DNA from: Rubrimonas sp036788415
GTDB lineage: Bacteria > Pseudomonadota > Alphaproteobacteria > Rhodobacterales > Rhodobacteraceae
Assembly: GCF_036788415.1 (NCBI RefSeq)
Contig: NZ_DAIQNN010000009.1
Coordinates: 12,740 to 76,739, forward strand
DNA length: 64,000 bases
Reading direction: 5' to 3'
Within the stretch, counting starts at the first letter, position 1, and every line of letters begins with the position of its first letter. Under the pieces are notes generated by a model. It saw only the letters and a list, made by a program, of their open reading frames with translations. It was not told the origin of the DNA and did not search any database. The translations under genes and the position numbers were made by a program. Below, one piece after another: positions 49,159-58,293 of this stretch.

Positions 49159-49854
49159 ATGGTCCAGTTCCTGATCGTCCTCGCCGGCGTCGCCATCCTC
49201 GCGCTCGCCAACTACCAGATCGGCCTCTCGCGGCTGCGGCGCACGCTGCGCGAGAAGGCGCGCCCGCTCGACGACCCGAAGCTCCAGGCGGCGGTGGCGC
49301 GCCTCGCTCAGGCCGCCGAAGTCCCCGACCTGCGCGCCGAGCTGTTCGAAATGCCCGTCGTGAACGGTCTCGCGACGCCGGACGGGCGCGTCTATCTCAC
49401 CACGGCGCTCTTCGACAAATACCGCTTCGGCCTGCTGACGGTCGAGGAGGTCGCGAGCGTCGTCGCGCATGAGTTGGGCCATGTCGGGCTCGGCCACCAC
49501 CAGCGCCGGCTGATCGACTGGACCGGCCAGAGCGTCGCGGCGCTCGCGCTGGGCGTGCTGCTCAACCGCTTCGTGCCGATCCTCGGCTTCTATGTCGCGA
49601 ATTTCCTCGCCGGCCTGCTGATGGCGCGGCTGTCGCGGCGCGACGAGTTCGAGGCCGACCGCTATGCGACGGCGCTGATGCTGAAGGCGGGCTTCGGCCA
49701 CCGCCCGCAGATCGAGATGTTCCGCAAGCTGGAGCGGATGGTCCCCGGCCCGAAACCCGCCGCGTGGCTCGCCAGCCACCCGCCGGTCGCCGAGCGCATC
49801 GCCGCCATCGAGGCCAATGTCGCGGCCTGGAGCGTCGAGCCGGGCGCCGCCTGA
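49159..49854 (+). CDS. M48 family membrane metallopeptidase
   Basis: A 231-residue zinc protease with one N-terminal membrane helix (about residues 2-16) and probably a second hydrophobic hairpin at about 128-155. The zinc site is HELGH (about 109-113) with the third ligand Glu in DEFEADRYA (about 164). WLASHPPVAERIAAI is typical of M48 proteins of the HtpX/Oma1 group. It is likely an envelope quality-control protease. The frame is open upstream, and the ATG at 49159 fits the family best. It converges with the PIN gene with no gap. Confidence 0.87.
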   Translation: MVQFLIVLAGVAILALANYQIGLSRLRRTLREKARPLDDPKLQAAVARLAQAAEVPDLRAELFEMPVVNGLATPDGRVYLTTALFDKYRFGLLTVEEVASVVAHELGHVGLGHHQRRLIDWTGQSVAALALGVLLNRFVPILGFYVANFLAGLLMARLSRRDEFEADRYATALMLKAGFGHRPQIEMFRKLERMVPGPKPAAWLASHPPVAERIAAIEANVAAWSVEPGAA

Positions 49855-50388
49855 TCAGCCCGCGCCCCGCCGCGCCTTGGCGAGCCGCGGCAGGCCCGCG
49901 GCCTTCAGCGCGCGCGCGAAATCGAGATCAGGGGCCGCCGCCGCCATCTCGTCGAGCACGGCGTCGAGCGCGCCGCCCGGCGTCCATTCCGCGCGCAGGA
50001 AGGCGTCGGGGTGCAGCCGCGCGAGGCGCCGCGCCCCGAGCGCGCGCAACGGAAAGTCGCGGATGTTCAGGGTCACGATCCCGTCCGCCCCGCCCGCCAC
50101 CGCCGCCGCGAGCACATGCGCGTCGCCGGGATCGGGCAGGCGCTCCGGCGTCTGCACCGCCTCCCAGCCGGTCGCCTCGGCCTGCGGAAACCGCGCCCGC
50201 ATCCGCGCGGCGACCGCCTCGGCCTCCATCGCCGCCGCCGGCCCCTGCTTGCGCTCGGCGGCCCGCCGCCATTCCTCGAGGATGCGCGCCGACCACAGCG
50301 GCGCGAAGCCCCCGGCCTCGGCGTAGCCCAGCAGCGCCCCGCGCATCAGCCGCGGATAGAGCGCGCAGGCGTCGAGCAGCAGCCTCAC
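49855..50388 (-). CDS. PIN domain protein (RSP_2648 family-like)
   Basis: A 177-residue protein starting VRLLLDACALYPRLMRGALLGYAEAGG. It shows a PIN nuclease domain with the first acid in LLLDAC, Glu in SARILEEWRRA, Asp in DPGDAHVLAAA and a last acid in TLNIRDFP. This family in Rhodobacterales lies next to an RNA methyltransferase rather than an antitoxin. The GTG start overlaps the methyltransferase stop by 4 bp (GTGA). It is more likely an RNA-processing enzyme than a VapC toxin, which is inference. Confidence 0.82.
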   Translation of the reverse strand: MRLLLDACALYPRLMRGALLGYAEAGGFAPLWSARILEEWRRAAERKQGPAAAMEAEAVAARMRARFPQAEATGWEAVQTPERLPDPGDAHVLAAAVAGGADGIVTLNIRDFPLRALGARRLARLHPDAFLRAEWTPGGALDAVLDEMAAAAPDLDFARALKAAGLPRLAKARRGAG

Positions 50389-51614
50389 CCGTCGAGCCGC
50401 CAGAACAGCGCCTTGAGATAGCCCGTCTCCGGCAGCGCCAGATGGATCGGATGATCCGGCCCCGCGCCGCCGGAATGGATCAGCGCGCCGCGCCGCCCCG
50501 CAGCGGCGATCCCGCGCGCGCAGGCCGCGCCGAAGCTCTCCGCGTCCGCGGCATGGCTGCACGAGCACAGGCAGAGGAACCCGCCCTGCCGCACCAGCCG
50601 CGCCGCCAGACGCGCGGTCTTTTCATAGGCGCGCAGGCCAGCCTCCAGCGCCGCCCTGTTGGGCGCGAAGGCGGGCGGGTCGCAGATGACGAGGTCGAAG
50701 GAGGCGCCCTCCTCCCCCAGCGCCCGCAGCGTCTCGAAGGCCTGGCCCTGCCGCGTCGCGAAGCGGTCCGCGACGCCCATGCGCGCGGCGCCGGCGCGGG
50801 CGAGTTCCAGCGCAGGGGCGGAGCTGTCCACCGCCAGCGCCGATGCGGCGCCGCCCGCCAGCGCCGCCAGCGCGAAGCCGCCGACATGGCTGAACACGTC
50901 CAGCGCGTCCGCGCCCTTGGCGAGCCGCGCGGCGAAGGCGTGGTTGGGCCGCTGGTCGTAGAACAGGCCGGTCTTCTGCCCGCCGATGAGATCGGCGAGA
51001 TAGATCGCCCCATTCATCCGCACCTCGACCGGCCCGTCGAGCGCCCCGCGCGCGAGCCGCGTCTCGCCTTCGAGCCCCTCGAGCGCCCGCGCGCGCGAGG
51101 CGGCGTTGACGACGACCACCCGCGGCGCCGCGACGGCGTCGAGCGCCTCCAGCAGGTCCGGGAGCAGCCGGTCGATCCAGGCGGCGTTCGGCTGGACGGC
51201 GAGCACGTCGCCGAAACGGTCGATCACGAGGCCCGGCAAGCCGTCGCCTTCGGCGTGGACGAGCCGGTAGAAGGGCGCGTCGTGCAGGCGCGCGCGCAGG
51301 GCGAGCGCGGCGCGCAGCTTCGCCGCGAGCCATGCCGCGTCGATCGACGCCCCGGGATCGGGGTCGAGCAGGCGCGCGGCGATGGTCGAATTCGGGTTGA
51401 AGGCGGCGGCGCCGAGCGGGACGCGGTCGGCGCTCTCCAGCGCGACGATCTCGCCGGGCGCGCGGGCCTTCGTCCGCCGGTCCATCGCGATCTCGTCGGC
51501 GTAGGCCCAGGGCGCGCCCTGGCCGAGGCGGCGCCCGCTCTTGGGCTTCAGCCGCACGACCGGGCGCGCCTCGACCGGCGGGGCGTCGGCGGGAGGTATG
51601 GCGTCGGTCATCAT
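50385..51614 (-). CDS. Class I SAM-dependent rRNA methyltransferase (RlmI-like, RSP_2647 family)
   Basis: A 409-residue RNA methyltransferase with an N-terminal PUA-like region (RRLGQGAPWAYADEI, about residues 27-41). An EEHEAD-like domain and a Rossmann SAM domain follow (ALDVFSHVGGFALAAL, about 236-251). The target-base motif is CDPPAFAPN, and the Cys in LCLCSCSHAA is late. The family methylates cytosine C5 in 23S rRNA. GAGGAG lies 6 bp before the first of two adjacent ATGs. It is coupled to the PIN gene. Confidence 0.88.
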   Translation of the reverse strand: MMTDAIPPADAPPVEARPVVRLKPKSGRRLGQGAPWAYADEIAMDRRTKARAPGEIVALESADRVPLGAAAFNPNSTIAARLLDPDPGASIDAAWLAAKLRAALALRARLHDAPFYRLVHAEGDGLPGLVIDRFGDVLAVQPNAAWIDRLLPDLLEALDAVAAPRVVVVNAASRARALEGLEGETRLARGALDGPVEVRMNGAIYLADLIGGQKTGLFYDQRPNHAFAARLAKGADALDVFSHVGGFALAALAGGAASALAVDSSAPALELARAGAARMGVADRFATRQGQAFETLRALGEEGASFDLVICDPPAFAPNRAALEAGLRAYEKTARLAARLVRQGGFLCLCSCSHAADAESFGAACARGIAAAGRRGALIHSGGAGPDHPIHLALPETGYLKALFWRLDG

Positions 51615-51670
51615 GCGAACTCCTCGGTTCGCCTGTGATAACCGGCGCCGCCGCCCGGCGAAAGCCGCGC

Positions 51671-51883
51671 TCAGGCGCTGCGGCGGGGCGCCGACCACCG
51701 ACGCAGACGCAGGGCGACGCTGCGCCCGGCGCTTGCGAGCGCGTCCGTCGCGACGCCGAACGCCGCCGCCAGGGCCTGCGCACGCAGGCGGTGCGCCTGT
51801 GCGAGCAGCCGCTGCTGTTCAGCGAAGCTCGGCGTGGTGAAGCCCCCGTCCCGAAGGCGCGTCTGGGGTTCTGTCCGTTCCAT
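51671..51883 (-). CDS. Small Arg/Ala-rich helical protein
   Basis: A 70-residue protein with one long amphipathic helix (about residues 18-62: FAEQQRLLAQAHRLRAQALAAAFG) and a basic end. It resembles in layout the short RSP_7527-type proteins of Rhodobacterales (DUF1127-like), whose role is unknown. A GAGAGG site lies about 8 bp before the ATG. It is divergent from another small gene, and the 225-bp gap between them holds an AT-rich patch at about 52020-52080. Confidence 0.55.
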   Translation of the reverse strand: MERTEPQTRLRDGGFTTPSFAEQQRLLAQAHRLRAQALAAAFGVATDALASAGRSVALRLRRWSAPRRSA

Positions 51884-52108
51884 CGTCGTCGTCCTCTCGC
51901 GTCGCGGCGGATCGCCGCATCTTTCGGACAACATGTGGCGCCGCATCGCAACATGCGGAACCCGGTATCGGCGCAGCGCCGTCATGCGCGCGCCGCAAGG
52001 CTCCGGTCGAGCATGCGATGTCAGATCTTCCTTCTTTGTTCTTTTTTCGTTGACGCGCTCGCCCCAAGGCGGAATGATGAGAACAGAACATGGACAAGGG
52101 AGTCGCCG

Positions 52109-52333
52109 ATGACCTGCGAGGACTTCTGGACGCCGGCGCATGTCGCCGCAGCGCGCATCGCCGCCCGCGCCGCCGAAGCTGCGCTGCGGCGCGGGCTGCA
52201 CCCCGAACGCGACCCGTTCGCGCTGTCGGCGCGCGAACTTGCCGACGATCCGGCGACCGCCCGACGACGCGAGGCCTTTCGCAGCGCACATGCGCGGGCG
52301 ACGGCGCTGGCGGACGAGGCGGCGGCGGCCTGA
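52109..52333 (+). CDS. Small hypothetical protein
   Basis: A 74-residue, Ala/Arg-rich, largely helical protein without signal peptide or cysteine motif (a single Cys at 3). I recognise no family. AAGGGAG lies about 8 bp before the ATG. It stands between a divergent small gene and ccmI, whose start is 78 bp away. It may be a real small gene, but the composition allows a chance frame. Confidence 0.45.
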   Translation: MTCEDFWTPAHVAAARIAARAAEAALRRGLHPERDPFALSARELADDPATARRREAFRSAHARATALADEAAAA

Positions 52334-52411
52334 CGCGGCGCCGCGCGCGTTGCGCAGGCGCGCGCTGCGGCCTAGGTAGCGGAGCGATCAGGGATCGTTG
52401 GAGCGCGCCTC

Positions 52412-54097
52412 ATGTCTTTCGCCGTCGTCGCCCTCGCCGCTGCGCTGCTGGTCGCGCTCTGGGTCGCGCGTCCTCTGGCGCTCGCGCGCCGCACCGCGAA
52501 GGTCCGCGCGGCGCATGACGAGCAGGTGTTCCGCGACCAGCTCGCCGAAATCGCGCGCGACCGCGAGCGGGGTCTGCTGAGCGCCGAAGACGCCGAGGGC
52601 GCGCGCATCGAGATCTCGCGCCGTCTGCTCGCCGCCGCCGCGGAGCGCGCCGCCACGCCCGACCATCAGCCGGCCCCGCGACTCGCGTCCTACGGGCTTG
52701 CGGCGGCGCTGCTCGTCGCCGCCCCGCTCGGCGGGTGGACGCTCTACGGCGCGCTCGGCGCTCCCGGTCTTCCCGATCAGCCGGCGGGCGCCGCGCAGGC
52801 CCGTCCGGGGCAGCAGGCCGCCGAGGCTGAACTCGCCCGACGCTTCGGCGCCCCGCCGGCGCCAGAGGGCTCCGACGAATTCGCGGCGAGCGTCGCGCAA
52901 CTGGAGGCGCGGCTCGCCGGCCCCGACGCCGATCCGGAAGGTCTGCGCCTGCTCGCGCAGTCGCAGGCGCGCCTCGGTCGTCACGACGCGGCGTGGCGCA
53001 GTTGGGAGCGGCTGATCGACGGCGCGGCGGACGACGCGACGGCCGCGATGTTCAGCGCCAAGGCCGAGTCGATGATCCTCGCCGCGCAAGGCTACGTCTC
53101 GCCCGAGGCCGAGGACGCCCTGACGCAGGCTTTGCGCCGGGCGCCGGCGGACCCGGTCGCGCGGTTCTACATGGGCGCGGCGCTGGCGCAGACGTCGCAG
53201 ACGCGCGCCGCCTTCGACATGTGGACCGGGCTGATCGCCGACAGCCCGGAAGGCGCGCCCTGGGTCGCGGCGACCCGCGCGCAGATCGAGGACCTCGCCC
53301 GCCGCCTCGGCCGTCCGATCCCGCCGATCCCGGCGCCGCGCGCGCCGACCGACGCCGAACTGCAGGCGATGACCGCCGACATGATCTCGCAGATCGAGCG
53401 CGCCGTCGAAGCTCAGGGCGCGCCGGCGGGCGAATGGCTGCAGCTCGTCCTCGCCTATGATCTGCTCGGCCAGCCCGACCTCGCCGAGACCGCGCTGACG
53501 CGCGCGCGCAGCGCGCTCGCGCCCCGCCCGGCGCAGAGCCGCCTCTTCGACGCCGCCCTCGCCGAAGCCCCGAGGGCGGCGGGGCCTGCGCCGCTGCGCG
53601 CGGCGATCGACTCGCTGGGCGCGACCGTCGCGGCGAGGCCCGACGCCGCAGCCGTCTGGTTGCGCCTCGTCGCGACCCATGCGGCGCTCGGCCGGTTCGA
53701 CGCCGCCCGCGACGCGGCCTTCGCCGCGCGGGACGCGATGGCCGGCGCCCCGGAGGCGCTCGCCGATTTCAGCGTCGCCATCGGCGGCCCGCTCGACGTC
53801 CCGAGCGCGGCCGGTCCCGGCCCTGACGCGGACGCCATGGCCGCCGCCGCCGAGATGACGCCCGAGGAGCGCGCCGAGATGGTGCGCGGCATGGTCGAGG
53901 GCCTGCGCGAACGCCTCTTCGCGGATGGCGGCGCGCCCGAAGACTGGGCGCGGCTCATCCAGGCCTATGGCGTGATCGGCGACGCCGACGCCGCGACCGA
54001 GGCGTTCCGGCGCGCCCGCGACGCCTTCGCCGACGACCCGCTGACCGTATCGGCGCTTGCGGAGCGCGCCGTTCTGGCGGGCGCGAGCATCGAGTGA
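52412..54097 (+). CDS. ccmI: c-type cytochrome biogenesis protein CcmI (long, TPR-containing)
   Basis: A 561-residue protein. Two N-terminal membrane helices (about residues 2-20 and 95-115) flank a cytoplasmic loop with a coiled coil (VFRDQLAEIARDRERGLLSAEDAE). A periplasmic TPR domain follows (from about 150). It presents apocytochromes to the heme lyase CcmFH. This long form fuses CycH-like TPRs as in Rhodobacter. The other ccm genes are not beside it. Its TGA overlaps the ruvX GTG. Confidence 0.88.
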   Translation: MSFAVVALAAALLVALWVARPLALARRTAKVRAAHDEQVFRDQLAEIARDRERGLLSAEDAEGARIEISRRLLAAAAERAATPDHQPAPRLASYGLAAALLVAAPLGGWTLYGALGAPGLPDQPAGAAQARPGQQAAEAELARRFGAPPAPEGSDEFAASVAQLEARLAGPDADPEGLRLLAQSQARLGRHDAAWRSWERLIDGAADDATAAMFSAKAESMILAAQGYVSPEAEDALTQALRRAPADPVARFYMGAALAQTSQTRAAFDMWTGLIADSPEGAPWVAATRAQIEDLARRLGRPIPPIPAPRAPTDAELQAMTADMISQIERAVEAQGAPAGEWLQLVLAYDLLGQPDLAETALTRARSALAPRPAQSRLFDAALAEAPRAAGPAPLRAAIDSLGATVAARPDAAAVWLRLVATHAALGRFDAARDAAFAARDAMAGAPEALADFSVAIGGPLDVPSAAGPGPDADAMAAAAEMTPEERAEMVRGMVEGLRERLFADGGAPEDWARLIQAYGVIGDADAATEAFRRARDAFADDPLTVSALAERAVLAGASIE

Positions 54098-54591
54098 CGC
54101 TGTTCGGCGAGGATGTCCTGGCCCTCGACGCGGCGACGCCGGCGGGCGCGTCGCTGATCGGCGTCGATCTGGGAACCCGCACCATCGGGCTCGCCGTGTC
54201 GGATGCGCGGCGCTGCATCGCGTCGCCCTTGCTGACGCTGGCGCGCGGCAAGTTCACCGCCGACGTCGCCCGGATGGCCGAGATCGCGCAGGCGCGCGGG
54301 GCCGCCGGCTATGTCGTCGGACTCCCGCGCAACATGGACGGTTCCGAAGGGCCGCGCGCCCAGGCGAGCCGCGCCTTCGCCCGGCGGCTCGCGCAGGTGC
54401 TCGACGTTCCCGTCGCGCTCTGGGACGAACGCCTGTCCACCTGCGCCGTCGAGCGCACGCTCATCGCCGCCGACGCGTCGCGCAAACGCCGCGCCGAACT
54501 CGTGGACAAGATGGCCGCCGCTTATATCTTGCAAGGCGCGCTCGACCGGATCGGCTGGGCGGCGCGGGCGAAGGACGACGAACGCGGATGA
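54094..54591 (+). CDS. ruvX: Holliday junction resolvase-like RuvX (YqgF)
   Basis: A 165-residue RNase H-fold nuclease with GVDLGTRTIGLAVSD (first Asp at about 25), VVGLPRNMDGSEGPRA and the later acids in WDERLSTCAVERTL and ELVDKMAAAYIL. It processes 16S rRNA ends and may act on Holliday junctions. It starts with GTG in a 4-bp overlap with ccmI and overlaps the DUF1289 gene by 4 bp, forming one operon. Confidence 0.94.
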   Translation: MTLFGEDVLALDAATPAGASLIGVDLGTRTIGLAVSDARRCIASPLLTLARGKFTADVARMAEIAQARGAAGYVVGLPRNMDGSEGPRAQASRAFARRLAQVLDVPVALWDERLSTCAVERTLIAADASRKRRAELVDKMAAAYILQGALDRIGWAARAKDDERG

Positions 54592-54818
54592 GCGCATCGA
54601 GCGAAGGCGGCGCGGCGATCGAGTCGCCCTGCGTGAACATCTGCGTGATCCATCCCGGCGCCGGCCTGTGCGTCGGCTGCCTGCGCACCGGCGACGAGAT
54701 CGCCCGTTGGGGTGCGATGTCGCCGCAGGCGCGCCGCGCTCTGATGGCGGCCCTACCCGCCCGCGCCGCCCTGCTCGACGCCGCGGGACCGCCGCCGCCG
54801 CCCCGCAGCCGCGGCTGA
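54588..54818 (+). CDS. DUF1289 domain-containing protein
   Basis: A 76-residue protein with the DUF1289 core SPCVNICVIHPGAGLCVGCLRTGDEIARW (about residues 14-42). Its four cysteines probably bind a metal or an iron-sulfur cluster. Function is unknown. It overlaps ruvX by 4 bp and ends 7 bp from the convergent dnaE stop. Confidence 0.9.
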   Translation: MSASSEGGAAIESPCVNICVIHPGAGLCVGCLRTGDEIARWGAMSPQARRALMAALPARAALLDAAGPPPPPRSRG

Positions 54819-54825
54819 ACGCGCG

Positions 54826-57800
54826 TCAGAACTCCTCGACATGCAGGACGCCCGGCGCAGCCCGCAGCGCGCCGCGCATTTCGGGCGTCAGCGTCCACTC
54901 GCCGGGCAGCGCCAGAGCGATCTCGGCCGCCAGCGCAGGCTCCCCGAACACGATCTCGACGGGTCCGCCGCGCCGTTTTCCCGGCTGCGCCCGCGCGTCG
55001 TCGAGGCGCGCGCGCAGCGCCTCCAGCGCGGCGACGTCGGCGACATGCACCCGCAGCCCGGCCGTCGCCGCATCGGCCGCCACGTCCTCGACCGCCGCCA
55101 CGCCCTTGCACAACAGCTTCAGCTGGTCGCCGTCGCTCTCCGCCTCGACCGTCAGCACCACATTGCGCCCCGGCTCCAGCAGGGCGCGCGCCTGCGCCAG
55201 CGTTTCGGCGAACACCGTCACCTCGTAGAGCGCGCCGGGATCGGACAGCTCGACGAAGGCGTAGCGCGCGCCGCGCGCGGATTTCCGCTCCTGCCGCTTC
55301 ATCACCGAGCCGGCGATGCGCGCGGCCCCGCCGCGCCGCCGCGCCAGATCGGCGTAAAGCTCGACCCGCTTGCGCCGCAACGCCCCCATCCACGCGTCGA
55401 GCGGGTGGCCCGACAGATAGAAGCCGACCGCGGCATGCTCCTCGCGCAGCCGCTCCGTGGGCGTCCATGGATCGGGCTGGGCCAGGCGCGGCGCCGGCAG
55501 CTCCGCCCCGCCGCCGAACAGCGAGGACTGGCCGGACCCCGCCTCCGCGCGCAGCGCGGTCGAATGCGCGATCATACGGTCGGCGTTCTCGACGACGCGG
55601 CGGCGGTCGGGGTCGAGCGCGTCGAATGCGCCCGCGCGCGCCAGCATCTCCAGCGCCCGCTTGCCGATGCGCCGCAGTTCGACCCGCCGGGCGAACTCGA
55701 ACAGGTCCGCGAACGGCCCGCCCTCCGCCCGCGCCTGCTCGACGAGCCGCATCGCCTCCGGCCCCACCCCCTTGAGCGCGCCGAGCGCGTAGAGGATGCG
55801 CCCTTCGCGCACGGCGAAGAGCGCCGAGGACCGGTTGACGCAGGGCGGCGCGATCTCGATGCCGAGCCGCGCCGCCTCGCGCCGATAGACCGCGAGCTTG
55901 TCGGTCAGGTGAAGGTCGCAGTTCATGACCGCCGCCATGAACTCGACCGGATGATTGGCCTTGAGCCACGCCGTCTGGTAGCTGACCACCGCATAGGCGG
56001 CCGCGTGGCTCTTGTTGAAACCGTAGTTGGCGAACTTGTTCAGAAGTTCAAAGACTTCCTCGGCTTTCTTCGCGTCGACCCCGTTGCCCGCCGCGCCGTC
56101 GAGGAACAATGGGCGCTGCGCGTCCATCTCGGCCTGGACCTTCTTGCCCATGGCGCGCCGAAGCAGATCGGCGCCGCCGAGGCTGTAGCCCGCCATCCGG
56201 CGGGCGATCTCCATCACCTGCTCCTGATAGACGATGATGCCCTGGGTCTCGTCGAGGATCGGGTCGATCAGCGGGTGGATCGAGGCGCGTTTCTCGCGTC
56301 CGTTCTTGACGTTGCAGAATTTCGGGATGTTCTCCATCGGGCCGGGGCGGTAGAGCGCCACCAGCGCCACGATGTCCTCGATGCAGGTCGGCTGGAGCTG
56401 GCGCAGCGCGTCGCGCATGCCCGAACTCTCCACCTGGAAGACCGCGACCGTGTCGGCACGGCCGTAGAGCGCGTAGGTCGCCGGGTCGTCGAGCGGGATG
56501 CGGTCGATGTCGACCTCGACGCCGCGCGCGTTCAGCAGGTCGAGCGCGTTGCGGATCACCGTCAGGGTCTTCAGCCCGAGGAAGTCGAACTTCACCAGCC
56601 CCGCCTGCTCGACCCACTTCATGTTGAACTGGGTCGCCGGCATCTCCGCGCGCGGGTCGCGGTAGAGGGCGACCAATTCCTGCAAGGGCCGGTCGCCGAT
56701 CACCACGCCGGCGGCATGGGTGGAGGCGTTGCGCAGCAGACCCTCGACCTGCTCGGCGATGTCGAGCAACTCGCCCACGGCGGGCTCCTGCGCGGCGGCC
56801 TCCGCGAGCCGCGGCTCCTCCGTGCGCGCGCGCTTCACCGAGACCGGCTTGACGCCTTCGACCGGGATCATCTTGGCGAGCCGGTCGACCTGGCCGTAGG
56901 GCATCTGCAGCACGCGCCCCACATCGCGCACCGCGGCCTTGGAGAGCATCGCGCCGAAAGTGATGATCTGCGCGACGCGGTCGGCCCCGTAGCGGCGCTG
57001 GACGTAGCCGATCACCTCCTCGCGCCGGTCCATGCAGAAATCGATGTCGAAATCCGGCATCGACACGCGGTCCGGGTTCAGAAACCGCTCGAATAGAAGG
57101 CCGTAACGCAATGGATCGAGATCGGTGATCGTCAGCGCCCACGCCACCAGCGATCCCGCGCCCGAGCCGCGCCCCGGCCCGACCGGAATGCCCTGCGCCT
57201 TCGCCCATTTGATGAAGTCGGCGACGATCAGGAAATAGCCGTCGAAGCCCATCTGCGCGATCACGCCCAGTTCGTAGTCGAGCCGCGCGACATAAGTCTC
57301 GACCGGCGCCGACGGCGGATGCGCGGCGAGGCGCGCCGCGAGCCCTTCGGCGGCCTGGCGGCGCAGCTCCTCCACTTCGTTCTCGGCGAAGCGCGGCAGG
57401 ATCGGGGCGCGGGTGCGCGGGCGGAAGGCGCAGCGGCGCGCGATCTCGACCGTGCGCTCCAGCGCCTCGGGCAGGTCGGCGAAGCGTTCGGCCATGGCGG
57501 AGGCCGGCTTGAACCAGTGCTCCGGCGTCAGGCGGCGACGGTCGGGTTGCGAGACGTAGGCGCCCTCGCCGATGCAGAGGAAGGCGTCATGGGCGGCGAA
57601 GAACTCCGGCTTCGGGAAATGCGCGTCGTTGGTCGCGACGAGCGGCAGGTCGCGGGCGTAGGCGGCGGCGACGAACCAGGGTTCGGTCGTCTCCTCGGCG
57701 TCGTCGCGCAGGCGCGGGGCGGTCCCGTGGCGCTGAATCTCGACATAGAGGCGGTCGCGGAAGGTCGCGGCGAGCCGGTCGAGCAGCGCGTCGGCGGCGT

Positions 57801-58260
57801 CGGCGCGGCCCGCGCGCACGAGGCGGCCGAGCGGGCCGTCGGCGCCGCCGCTCATGCAGATCAGCCCCTCCGCATGGGCGGCGAGCGCGTCGAGGCCCAC
57901 GCAGCGCATCCCCTCGCCTGCGTCGAGAAAGGCCTGAGACGACAGCGCCATGAGGTTGAGATACCCCGCTTCGGTCTGCGCCAGCAGCGCGATCTCGGCG
58001 GGCGGCGGCGGGCGCTCGCCGGGGCGGTCGGGTTCGGCGTAGGCCAGCGCGAGCGAACAGCCGACGATGGGCTGCACGCCGGCCTTGGCCAGCGTCTCCG
58101 AGAACTCCAGCGCGCCGAACAGCGCGTTGGCGTCGGTCAGCGCGACGGCGGGGGTTCCCGCCTCCGCGCAGAGGGCGGGCGCCGCCTTGAGCGGGATGGC
58201 CCCCTGCGCGACCGAATAGACCGAGCGCATGCGCAGATGGACGAAGGCGGGCTCGGTCAT
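54826..58260 (-). CDS. dnaE: DNA polymerase III subunit alpha
   Basis: A 1144-residue replicative polymerase. The PHP domain (about residues 5-280) begins FVHLRMRSVYSVAQGAI. The palm acids lie in MPDFDIDFCMDRREEVI (about 395-410). Fingers contain FNKSHAAAYAVVSYQTAWLK. The beta-clamp motif QSSLFGG is at about 917. A C-terminal OB-fold is present (RIAGSVMKRQERKSARG onward), followed by a tau-binding tail. It is complete, in contrast to the shortened DnaE2 in the same window. Confidence 0.97.
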   Translation of the reverse strand: MTEPAFVHLRMRSVYSVAQGAIPLKAAPALCAEAGTPAVALTDANALFGALEFSETLAKAGVQPIVGCSLALAYAEPDRPGERPPPPAEIALLAQTEAGYLNLMALSSQAFLDAGEGMRCVGLDALAAHAEGLICMSGGADGPLGRLVRAGRADAADALLDRLAATFRDRLYVEIQRHGTAPRLRDDAEETTEPWFVAAAYARDLPLVATNDAHFPKPEFFAAHDAFLCIGEGAYVSQPDRRRLTPEHWFKPASAMAERFADLPEALERTVEIARRCAFRPRTRAPILPRFAENEVEELRRQAAEGLAARLAAHPPSAPVETYVARLDYELGVIAQMGFDGYFLIVADFIKWAKAQGIPVGPGRGSGAGSLVAWALTITDLDPLRYGLLFERFLNPDRVSMPDFDIDFCMDRREEVIGYVQRRYGADRVAQIITFGAMLSKAAVRDVGRVLQMPYGQVDRLAKMIPVEGVKPVSVKRARTEEPRLAEAAAQEPAVGELLDIAEQVEGLLRNASTHAAGVVIGDRPLQELVALYRDPRAEMPATQFNMKWVEQAGLVKFDFLGLKTLTVIRNALDLLNARGVEVDIDRIPLDDPATYALYGRADTVAVFQVESSGMRDALRQLQPTCIEDIVALVALYRPGPMENIPKFCNVKNGREKRASIHPLIDPILDETQGIIVYQEQVMEIARRMAGYSLGGADLLRRAMGKKVQAEMDAQRPLFLDGAAGNGVDAKKAEEVFELLNKFANYGFNKSHAAAYAVVSYQTAWLKANHPVEFMAAVMNCDLHLTDKLAVYRREAARLGIEIAPPCVNRSSALFAVREGRILYALGALKGVGPEAMRLVEQARAEGGPFADLFEFARRVELRRIGKRALEMLARAGAFDALDPDRRRVVENADRMIAHSTALRAEAGSGQSSLFGGGAELPAPRLAQPDPWTPTERLREEHAAVGFYLSGHPLDAWMGALRRKRVELYADLARRRGGAARIAGSVMKRQERKSARGARYAFVELSDPGALYEVTVFAETLAQARALLEPGRNVVLTVEAESDGDQLKLLCKGVAAVEDVAADAATAGLRVHVADVAALEALRARLDDARAQPGKRRGGPVEIVFGEPALAAEIALALPGEWTLTPEMRGALRAAPGVLHVEEF

Positions 58261-58293
58261 GAGGGAGACTCCGGCGGCGGGACGCGCCGCGCT

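Noticed and set aside
49855..50388. VapC toxin of a toxin-antitoxin pair.
   Set aside because: No antitoxin gene adjoins it. It is translationally coupled to an RNA methyltransferase and longer than VapC.
52090..52101. SOS box (two GAAC motifs) before the small gene at 52109.
   Set aside because: The two GAAC motifs near 52080-52090 are only one base apart, not seven.
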